From: an uncultured Planctomycetaceae bacterium
GTDB lineage: Bacteria > Planctomycetota > Phycisphaerae > UBA1845 > UTPLA1
Reading direction: 5' to 3'
DNA: 17,649 bases
NCBI GenBank assembly: GCA_938008425.1
Contig: CALLKH010000074.1
Span: 1-17,649, forward strand
The notes beneath the pieces are model-generated. The model worked only from the letters and a program-made list of their open reading frames with translations, did not search any database and was not told where the DNA came from. Below are positions 8,013 through 13,491 of this stretch, piece after piece; position 1 is the stretch's first letter; the number at the start of each line of letters is the position of its first letter. A program made the translations under genes and the position numbers.

Positions 8013-9665
8013 CTAGACCTGCCCCTGCACCGACTCCCACGACAGCCCGAATCGCGAGAGATATTTTCGAAGCCGATCGGCGTCGTTGCTGCTTCGCTTC
8101 TGGCGCCGTGAGGCAGCAAAAAGCGTTCGGCCGGCTTCGGAGAGCGTTCGCGACATTCGGCAGACCCGAACCACCTCGGCGAGCTGGGCCACATCGAATC
8201 GATCCATCTCGGCGACGGGATCCCGTCCGAGGAAGAGACCAAGCAGTTGATCATCCGCGCGGCGCGAGCCGACTTGTTCGACATCGGTTTCGTGCGACTC
8301 CCCGACCACTGCCGCGTCCGCCGTTCCCCATGACGAACGCAGCCGCTCGATTTCGGCGGCCACGTCCTGTTCGGAGATTCTTCCTCCCTTGCACAATGTC
8401 GCCATGCGCGTGATCGCGCCGTTGAGGTCGCGGAAGTTTCCCGACCACATGGCCGCGGCGGATGTGGCGAAGGCGAGGAATGCGTCCATCGCTTCGCGGC
8501 TGAACGACACGCGCCGGCCGGTGCGCGCAGCATAGGCGCCGAGTTCGTATTCCAGGTTGGGCTCGATGTCCTCGAGTCGATCGCGAAGTCCGGGCAGGCG
8601 GAACGTCCAGAGGCTGATGCGCGCCAGGAGATCGGCGCGAAATCGGCCGTCGCGGACGTCCTGGTGCAGATCGCGATGGGTGCCGGCGATGAGCTGAAAA
8701 TCGCTGGAGATTTCCCGATCGGCGCCGACGGGAAGAAACTGTTTCTCCTCGATCGCCCGGAGGAGCATGGCCTGCTCATCGGCGCCGAGATCGCCGATTT
8801 CGTCGAGAAAGAGCAGGCCGCCGTCGGCGCGGCGTAGCAGACCTTCGCGCGGCTGCATCGCGCCGGTGAACGCTCCTTTGACGTGCCCGAACAGGGCGGA
8901 CATCGCCTGATCGCCGCGCAGGGTGGCGCTGTTCACCTCGACGAAGTCTCCCTCGATCGCGTGCTTGCTCTTTTTCAGTTCGTAAATTCTCCGGGCGAGC
9001 TGGGTCTTGCCGGCGCCGGTGGGACCCATGAGCAGGATCGGTTCACGGGAATGGATAGCGACTTTTTCGATTTCCTCGATCAGGCGATTGAATCGATCGT
9101 TGCGCGTTGGGATGCCGGACTTGAGGAAGTTCAGATCGGTGAGCTGCTCGCGGTCAAATCGCGCCGCGAGCTGATCGTACTTCGACAAATCGAGGTCAAT
9201 GATTCGGAATCGGCCGGCGGGGGACTGTTGCGGCCGTTTGGGCGGCGAGGTCTGGATGATGCGGGCGGGAATGTGCCGCGACTCGGTCAGCAGGAAGAGG
9301 CAGATCTGGGCGACGTGCGTGCCCGTGGTCATGTGAACGTAGTAGTCCTCGCGATCGGTGACGAAGGGATAGGCCCGGGCGAAGTCGTGCAGCACGGCAA
9401 AGACCTGCTCGAAGTCCCAGGGGTCGTCGAAATCGATCGCGAACGGCTGGACGGCGGTCTCGGGCGAGACGGTTCGAATGTCCGCGGCCACCGTGTCGAG
9501 CAGTGCCGTCCGCTTGGTGGGGTAGAGCAGTTCGAATCGATCGATGAGAAAATTCTCGTGCTGGCAGAGCGAGACTGTCGGCCGCCATTCATTCCAACGC
9601 TCGACACCCTCGCCGCGATCGAGGGCGATGCCGAGGAGTCCGATGACGACGGTCTTTCGAGTCAT
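8013..9665 (-). CDS. rtcR: RtcR, CARF-domain sigma54-dependent activator
   Basis: RtcR is an enhancer-binding protein that activates sigma54 promoters of RNA-repair operons; its N-terminal CARF domain is known to respond to RNA damage products such as tRNA halves with 2',3'-cyclic phosphate. This 550-residue copy has the CARF domain at about 1-170 (KTVVIGLLGIALDRG, RWRPTVSL-like NEWRPTVSLCQ, YVHMTTGTHVAQICLFLL). The AAA+ domain follows, with Walker A GPTGAGKT (214-221), the sigma54-contact loop GAFTGA (264-269), Walker B LLFLDE (284-289) and the arginine-finger region RFRADLLARI. A C-terminal helix-turn-helix lies at about 490-545. ATG 9665 gives the standard RtcR N-terminus (MTRKTVVIG); an upstream in-frame start at 9725 would add a Tyr-rich stretch unlike the family. 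It is divergent from rsr and converges on mqnE. No rtcB or rtcA lies in the window. Confidence 0.94.
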   Translation of the reverse strand: MTRKTVVIGLLGIALDRGEGVERWNEWRPTVSLCQHENFLIDRFELLYPTKRTALLDTVAADIRTVSPETAVQPFAIDFDDPWDFEQVFAVLHDFARAYPFVTDREDYYVHMTTGTHVAQICLFLLTESRHIPARIIQTSPPKRPQQSPAGRFRIIDLDLSKYDQLAARFDREQLTDLNFLKSGIPTRNDRFNRLIEEIEKVAIHSREPILLMGPTGAGKTQLARRIYELKKSKHAIEGDFVEVNSATLRGDQAMSALFGHVKGAFTGAMQPREGLLRRADGGLLFLDEIGDLGADEQAMLLRAIEEKQFLPVGADREISSDFQLIAGTHRDLHQDVRDGRFRADLLARISLWTFRLPGLRDRLEDIEPNLEYELGAYAARTGRRVSFSREAMDAFLAFATSAAAMWSGNFRDLNGAITRMATLCKGGRISEQDVAAEIERLRSSWGTADAAVVGESHETDVEQVGSRRADDQLLGLFLGRDPVAEMDRFDVAQLAEVVRVCRMSRTLSEAGRTLFAASRRQKRSSNDADRLRKYLSRFGLSWESVQGQV

Positions 9666-9758
9666 ATCCGCCAGTATAAGAAGGTAGATGATATAATAAT
9701 AGTATCGAGCCGGAGCCCGATTCACGGAAGGCCGCGGCCCGAGGAGCCGGATCGTAAC

Positions 9759-9788
9759 CTATTGTAAATAAGCGTCTTAATTGAATAG
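9759..9788. promoter_or_regulatory. Imperfect dyad between rtcR and rsr, possible RtcR site
   Basis: CTATTGTAAATAAG and CTTAATTGAATAG are imperfect inverted copies separated by CGT. The dyad stands in an AU-rich patch between the divergent genes, 20 bases before the -24 element. Position and symmetry suggest an activator site, although enhancer sites usually lie further upstream. The RtcR target sequence is not known to me. Confidence 0.3.
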
Positions 9789-9807
9789 TGTGGCCACGTT
9801 CGCGAAT

Positions 9808-9823
9808 TGGCACGCCGAATGAC
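9808..9823 (+). promoter_or_regulatory. Candidate sigma54 promoter of the rsr-Y RNA operon
   Basis: TGGCACG at 9808-9814 is a perfect -24 element. Four bases later ATGAC stands where TTGCW is expected, so the -12 half is poor (the invariant GC reads GA). It lies about 48 bases before the rsr start and next to rtcR, which is where an RtcR-activated sigma54 promoter should be. The context raises a call that the sequence alone would not carry. Confidence 0.4.
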
Positions 9824-9870
9824 ATGGCTCCTGCCGGAATTCATGGAACCTTTGTCCAGGGAGCAGAGTC

Positions 9871-11433
9871 ATGGCGAACAAGAGCTTATTTGGATCGACG
9901 TCAGGTCGGAATGTGCCGGTCACGGATGTCATCAACGAGGCTGGCGGCGGGGCGTATGCGTTTTCGCCGAAGCACGCGCTCGCGCAGTATGCATCGACGG
10001 GTTGTTTGAACAGCACGTTCTATGTGACGGCCGAGACGCAACTCGACAAGATTCGCGGCCTGTGCAACGGGCTGGACCCGGAGTTCATCGCGAAGACAGC
10101 GGTCTATTGTCGACAGCGCGGGTTCATGAAGGATGTGCCGGCGCTGCTCTGTGCGATTCTGGCGCATCGCGACGTGGCGACGCTTGAGCGCGTGTTTGAC
10201 CGGGTGATCGACAACGGCAAGATGCTTCGCAACTTCGTTCAGATCGTCCGATCGGGCGTCGCGGGGCGGCGTTCGCTGGGTTCGGCGCCGCGGCGGCTCG
10301 TTCGAAACTGGTTCGAGGCGCGAAGCGACGACGATCTCTTCCGGGCGTCGATCGGCCGGTCGCCGTCGATGGCGGATGTCATCAAGATGACGCATCCGCG
10401 GCCGCGCGACGCCGGCCGGCAGGCGCTCTTCGGCTACATGATCGGCCGGGACCATGACAAGGCGGCGCTGCCGGAGACGGTCAGGGCGTTCGAGGCGTTC
10501 AAGCGCGGCGACACCGAGATCGCGCCGGACGTGCCGTTTCAGTTCCTGACGTCGCTGAATCTGTCTCGCTCGCAGTGGGAGGACATCGCCCGCCATGCGA
10601 CGTGGCAGACGACGCGGATGAATCTGAACACCTTCCTGCGGCACGGCGTATTTTCGTCACCGGAGATGGTGACGCTGATCGCGAACCGGCTGCGCGACGA
10701 GCGGGCGATCAAGCGGGCGCGGGCGTTTCCGTACCAGCTCCTGGCGGCGTATCGATCGGTGAATGACGGCGTTCCGCGCGAGATTCTCACGGCGCTTGAG
10801 GATGCGATGGAAATCGCGACGAGCAACGTGCCGCATCTCCAGGGCAAGGTCTTCATCCTCGTGGATGTGTCGGGGTCGATGCACTCGCCGATCACCGGCC
10901 AGCGCGCCGGCTCGACGTCGAAGGTGACCTGCGTGGAGGTCGCGGCGCTCTTTGCGGCTGCCTTGCTGCGGAAGAACCGTGACGCGGAGGTGATTGCGTT
11001 CAGTGACGACGTGGTGCGCTGCCGGCTCACCCCGCGCGACACGATCATGACAAATGCGCGGAAGCTCGCGTCGCTGCCGTCGGGCGGAACCAACTGCTCA
11101 GCGCCCTTGAAGATGCTGAACCGTCAGCAGGCCAAGGGTGACATGGTCATCTACGTCTCGGATAACGAGTCGTGGGTGGACTGGACGAATCGGCGGCACC
11201 CGCGCGGAACAGCGACGATGGCGCAGTGGTCGAGTTTCAGTTCGCGAAATCGAGACGCTCGGCTGGTGTGTATCGATCTTCAGCCGACCGGATCGACGCA
11301 GGCGACGGAGCGAGGCGACATCTTGAACATCGGCGGGTTTTCCGACAGCGTGTTCGAGATTGTCAACGCGTTCTCTCGCGGGCGACTTGGATCGGGGCAC
11401 TTTGTGGGCGAGATCGAGCGGATTGAAATCTGA
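9871..11433 (+). CDS. rsr: Rsr, bacterial Ro60 (TROVE domain plus vWA)
   Basis: Ro60 orthologues are ring-shaped cytoplasmic RNA-binding proteins. They hold Y RNAs on the outer face and pass misfolded or structured RNA through the central hole; in Deinococcus radiodurans Y RNA tethers the ring to PNPase. This 520-residue protein has the HEAT-like TROVE domain over about 20-325 (FSPKHALAQYASTGCLN, KDVPALLCAILAHRD, ARAFPYQLLAAYRSV). The vWA domain follows, with an intact MIDAS motif DVSGS at 332-336, GGTNCS further on and the family's YVSDNESW at about 428-435. ATG 9871 follows CCAGGGAGCAGAG, a good ribosome binding site. Three Y RNAs lie directly downstream and rtcR is divergent upstream, the arrangement known for RtcR-regulated rsr operons. 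Expression is therefore probably sigma54-dependent and damage-induced (inference). Confidence 0.95.
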   Translation: MANKSLFGSTSGRNVPVTDVINEAGGGAYAFSPKHALAQYASTGCLNSTFYVTAETQLDKIRGLCNGLDPEFIAKTAVYCRQRGFMKDVPALLCAILAHRDVATLERVFDRVIDNGKMLRNFVQIVRSGVAGRRSLGSAPRRLVRNWFEARSDDDLFRASIGRSPSMADVIKMTHPRPRDAGRQALFGYMIGRDHDKAALPETVRAFEAFKRGDTEIAPDVPFQFLTSLNLSRSQWEDIARHATWQTTRMNLNTFLRHGVFSSPEMVTLIANRLRDERAIKRARAFPYQLLAAYRSVNDGVPREILTALEDAMEIATSNVPHLQGKVFILVDVSGSMHSPITGQRAGSTSKVTCVEVAALFAAALLRKNRDAEVIAFSDDVVRCRLTPRDTIMTNARKLASLPSGGTNCSAPLKMLNRQQAKGDMVIYVSDNESWVDWTNRRHPRGTATMAQWSSFSSRNRDARLVCIDLQPTGSTQATERGDILNIGGFSDSVFEIVNAFSRGRLGSGHFVGEIERIEI

Positions 11434-11484
11434 CTCGTCTCATGTCGCCTCCCCTGGGAGTGGGTGCCTCGACCGTGACGCAGT

Positions 11485-11545
11485 GGGGATGGGGGACTGA
11501 GCGTTCGAAGAGCAATTCGCTAGTCGCGCCTCAGTCCCCCACCCC
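11485..11545. repeat. Large GC-rich inverted repeat after rsr
   Basis: GGGG and TGGGGGACTGAG (11485-11501) pair with CTCAGTCCCCCA and CCCC (11530-11545), a 16-base-pair stem with one bulged A and a loop of 28 bases. No U run follows, so it is not a standard intrinsic terminator. It may protect the 3' end of rsr mRNA, separate rsr from the Y RNAs, or be a dispersed palindromic repeat. Confidence 0.5.
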
Positions 11546-11562
11546 GGCCTTCGGCACGGGAT

Positions 11563-11585
11563 GGGGCACCCGGCGAGGGTGCCCC
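11563..11585. repeat. Perfect 9-base-pair hairpin, GGGGCACCC/GGGTGCCCC
   Basis: The arms are perfect and enclose the loop GGCGA. It follows the larger inverted repeat by 17 bases. No U run follows it. Together the two look like an intergenic palindromic repeat unit between rsr and the Y RNAs. Confidence 0.5.
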
Positions 11586-11631
11586 GGACGTCGTGAGTGG
11601 GAGTTTGTAAATGAATCAATCTTGGGCCGGA

Positions 11632-11711
11632 GGACGGGCCTGAATGCAATCGGGACTACATTCATTGGCTGAAAGCGTCTCGATGAGAACTGGTCAGGCC
11701 TGTCCTTTGTC
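11632..11711 (+). ncRNA. Possible short Y RNA without tRNA-like domain (YrlB-like or remnant)
   Basis: GGACGGGCCTGA (11632-11643) pairs with TCAGGCCTGTCC (11694-11705) over 12 base pairs with one G-U. Inside are TGAATGCAATCGGGACTACA, which resembles the GAATGCC..TGGAACTACATGC block conserved in the three Y RNAs downstream, and at the 3' side CTTTGTC (11705-11711), resembling their CTTGTC. The roughly 50-base interior has no T or D arm. In other bacteria rsr is followed by both a tRNA-like Y RNA (YrlA) and a simpler one (YrlB), which fits. The two motifs do not pair as neatly here as in the other copies, so this could be a decayed copy or just a structured 3' UTR. Confidence 0.35.
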
Positions 11712-11744
11712 TCAAGTCATCATTCGGAGAGAGTGAATAGAAGA

Positions 11745-11897
11745 GAGCATACGGCGAATGCCGGTGGAACTACATGCTTTGTAATAGCCGAGGTCGCGGG
11801 TTCGAATCCCGCCGGGTCCAGTTTGACGTGCATTGCGGGCCCGTAGCTCAGTGGATAGAGCGCGTAGACGTTTCATCTATCTTGTCGTCGGGTGCTC
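11745..11897 (+). ncRNA. yrlA: Y RNA 1 (YrlA-like tRNA mimic)
   Basis: The ends pair: GAGCA (11745-11749) with TGCTC (11893-11897), then CGGCGA with TCGTCG, then a bulged G and A-U, placing GGCGAATG (11753-11760) opposite CTTGTC (11881-11886). GGCGAATG fits the GNCGAAN(0-1)G motif I recall for bacterial Ro-binding stems. TGGAA (11765-11769) pairs with TTTCA (11871-11875). Inside is a tRNA-like domain in permuted order: T stem GCGGG/CCCGC with loop TTCGAAT (11796-11812), an acceptor-like stem CGGGTCC/GGGCCCG closed by a 17-base loop (11813-11843), and D arm GCTC/GAGC (11846-11861). It is therefore a tRNA with the Ro stem in place of the anticodon arm and its acceptor ends joined. Such RNAs bind Ro60 and tether it to an exonuclease. 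Ends are set from the outermost pairs and may differ by several bases. Confidence 0.88.
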
Positions 11898-11926
11898 ATA
11901 TTGTTGGTTGGAGGAGAACAGTCGTC

Positions 11927-12076
11927 GCGCGGGGCGAATGCCGTTGGAACTACATGCTATGTGGAAGCCGAGGTCGCGGGTTCGAGTCCCGCCGGGCTCA
12001 TTCGAGAAGAATGATCCGGGCCCGTAGCTCAGTCGGGTAGAGCGCGAGAAGTTTCATCACTCTTGTCGCTCCGCGC
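11927..12076 (+). ncRNA. yrlA: Y RNA 2 (YrlA-like tRNA mimic)
   Basis: The closing stem is 11 contiguous pairs, GCGCGGGGCGA (11927-11937) with TCGCTCCGCGC (12066-12076), with GGCGAATG (11933-11940) opposite CTTGTC (12062-12067) and the same single bulged G. TGGAACTACATGC (11945-11957) pairs back to the GTTTCA region (12051-12056). The tRNA-like core has T stem GCGGG/CCCGC with loop TTCGAGT (11976-11992), acceptor-like CGGGCTC/GGGCCCG (11993-11999 and 12018-12024) closed by 18 bases, and D arm GCTC/GAGC (12027-12043). The core is close to that of Y RNA 1 while the closing stem differs in sequence but keeps pairing, so the fold has been selected. No separate promoter is visible; it is probably cut from a common transcript. 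Confidence 0.88.
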
Positions 12077-12158
12077 ATTCCTAATTTCAGGACCGCAGGC
12101 CGGTCTTCGAGGCGGGCGGGGTCGTCCGGCATTGGCCGCGAGGAGGAAGATGGAAATC

Positions 12159-12320
12159 ATTCAATCGGTCGGGTGAATGCCCGTGGAACTACATGCTTAC
12201 AATGCCCGAGACGTGGGTTCGAATCCCACCGAGCCGGTGTGCGACGCACGCGGGTTCGTAGTGTAGAGGTCCAGCACGCGGTTGTGTTTCACAGATGCCT
12301 TGTCACCGGACCGATTGAAT
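12159..12320 (+). ncRNA. yrlA: Y RNA 3 (divergent YrlA-like tRNA mimic)
   Basis: The closing stem is the longest of the three: ATTCAATCGGTC (12159-12170) pairs perfectly with GACCGATTGAAT (12309-12320), then after one G-G mismatch GGTGA with TCACC. The motif is GGTGAATG (12172-12179) with CTTGTC (12299-12304); the C-G pair of the other copies has become U-A, a compensated change. TGGAACTACATGC (12184-12196) is identical to the other copies. The T arm is GTGGG/CCCAC with TTCGAAT (12213-12229). The acceptor-like arms are CGAGCC (12230-12235) and GGTTCG (12253-12258), with an extra apical hairpin GTGC GAC GCAC. The D arm (TAGTGTAGAGGTCCAGCAC) resembles tRNA-Glu rather than the GCTC/GAGC type of copies 1 and 2, so this RNA imitates a different tRNA. 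Confidence 0.85.
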
Positions 12321-12377
12321 TGTTTCCGCTGGTCGGGCGCGCCGATGCTCGCGCTGTGTCCGCTCCGATGAATTCGG

Positions 12378-13031
12378 TTACAGCAGGCGTTTGAGGGTCT
12401 CGCACATCACCCTGAGCGCCTGGCCGCGATGGCTGATCTGGTTCTTAAGGGCCGGGTCGATCTCGGCCGTCGTCTGGTTCAGGCTCTCCACCAGAAAATG
12501 CGGATCGTAGCCGAAGCCGTTCTGGCCGCGGGGGGTGTCAATGATGCGGCCCTCGATGGCGCCGTCGGCCGTCGCGAGGATGCGGTCGCCGTCGGCCAGA
12601 GCGAGCGAGCAGCGGAATCGTGCGGTTCGCATCTCGTCCGAAACGCCGGCGAGCAAACGAATCAGTTTGGCATTGTTGGCGGGATCGCGGATTTCGCGGG
12701 GGGCGTTTTCGGGTAGATCGTCGGAGTAGCGGGCGGAGCGCACGCCGGGATCGCCGCCGAGCGCGTCGACCTCAAGGCCCGAGTCGTCGGCAAGGGTCCA
12801 GAGGCCGGTTGCCCTGGAGTAATAGCGTGCCTTGAGCGCGGCATTGTCGGCAAAGGTGAGGCCGTCCTCGTCGGGCTCGGGGATGTCGCGGCCGATGTCC
12901 TTGAGCGTCATCCATCGGACGGGCGGGCCGTCGGCGGGGGATTCGGCGCGCGGCGGGGTCAGAACAGCCTCGATTTCACGGGCTTTTCCGGGGTTTCCGG
13001 TGGCGATGAGGATGGTGACGGGGTGGGTCAT
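12378..13031 (-). CDS. rdgB: RdgB/HAM1 XTP/dITP pyrophosphatase
   Basis: This enzyme hydrolyses non-canonical purine nucleotides (XTP, dITP, ITP) to monophosphates, keeping deaminated bases out of DNA and RNA. The 217-residue protein has the family motifs in order: TGNPGKAREI near the N-terminus for nucleotide and metal binding, ADDSGLEVDAL with the catalytic acidic pair, PGVRSARYS, GFGYDPHF and the C-terminal SHRGQAL. ATG 13031 starts at the expected distance from the first motif. In many bacteria rdgB follows rph directly; here a lipoprotein gene and a 460-base gap with repeats separate them, so it may have its own promoter. It converges with the Y RNA array, its stop lying 58 bases from the end of Y RNA 3. 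Confidence 0.93.
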   Translation of the reverse strand: MTHPVTILIATGNPGKAREIEAVLTPPRAESPADGPPVRWMTLKDIGRDIPEPDEDGLTFADNAALKARYYSRATGLWTLADDSGLEVDALGGDPGVRSARYSDDLPENAPREIRDPANNAKLIRLLAGVSDEMRTARFRCSLALADGDRILATADGAIEGRIIDTPRGQNGFGYDPHFLVESLNQTTAEIDPALKNQISHRGQALRVMCETLKRLL

Positions 13032-13160
13032 GGAGCTTTGTTCGATACAGTCGGCAATCGTTCCAAGAGGTTTTTTGGGAGTCGCCGCTATTGTTATTCG
13101 TTCCTCTGCCTACTGAGATCCGACAACCCATTCATCGTGCTGACTCGGCTCTTTTCTTTC

Positions 13161-13300
13161 GCCCCTACGGGGCTGGTGCCGCTTGCGTTGCATCACCCAC
13201 GGCTTGCGCCGTGGGCTACATTCTTCCGCCGCTTCCGCGGCTGGGGAGCGGGCCTTCGGCCCGGCTACATCGTTTTTGCCGGGGAGCGGGCTTGCGGCCC
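13161..13300. repeat. Cluster of five short GC hairpins
   Basis: Five perfect hairpins follow one another: GCCCCTACGGGGC (13161-13173), CCCACGGC TTGC GCCGTGGG (13196-13215), GCCGC TTCC GCGGC (13228-13241), GGGCC TTC GGCCC (13250-13262) and GGGC TTGCG GCCC (13288-13300). The linkers share GGGGAGCGGG (at 13243 and 13281) and GCTACAT (13215 and 13264), so the cluster looks like units of one dispersed repeat family (REP/MITE-like) rather than a terminator. It lies between the lipoprotein gene and rdgB. Confidence 0.65.
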
Positions 13301-13392
13301 GGGTACGTTGCTCCTGCCGGGTAGCGATTCTGAAGCAAGGACCTATCGCATCGACCGAGAGTCTCCGCAGCGGCCATGCGGCAGAGCCTCGG

Positions 13393-13482
13393 CCGGAGCG
13401 CGCATATCTGTTTGAATTGTCTTCAACTGTAGCGCCACAACCGAAGCGCGCACTTCTGATTGAATTGTGCTCAAGATGTGCC
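13393..13482. repeat. Two imperfect tandem copies, 48-base period
   Basis: CCGGAGCGCGCATATCTG (from 13393) and CCGAAGCGCGCACTTCTG (from 13441) begin two copies that continue with TTGAATTGT and a TCAA-containing tail. They lie between the hairpin cluster and the 3' end of the lipoprotein gene. Function is unknown; a duplicated operator or the edge of a repeat element is possible. Confidence 0.5.
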
Positions 13483-13491
13483 ATGCTGTTG

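Noticed and set aside
9666..9725. Longer rtcR start at 9725
   Set aside because: The extra 20 residues are Tyr/Ile-rich, cover the AU-rich promoter region and do not resemble RtcR, which begins at MTRKTVVIG.
8883..9767. 294-residue plus-strand frame opposite rtcR
   Set aside because: It is the complement of the AAA+ and CARF coding sequence, a usual shadow in GC-rich DNA.
11563..11585. CRISPR or phage attachment repeat near the Y RNAs
   Set aside because: The repeated blocks are RNA domains with unequal spacing and compensated changes, and no cas or integrase gene is present.
11837..12000. A tRNA gene with an intron of about 100 bases (GGGCCCG...CGGGCTC)
   Set aside because: The 5' and 3' halves do pair, but no anticodon stem can be made, the insert has the Ro-stem motifs, and the array begins with a 3' half and ends with a 5' half, which only fits permuted Y RNA units.
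11774..12040. Open frame of 88 residues across the Y RNA array
   Set aside because: It runs through two tRNA-like domains (repeated RGRGFESRR from the T arms) and has no features of a protein; the RNA reading explains the sequence fully.
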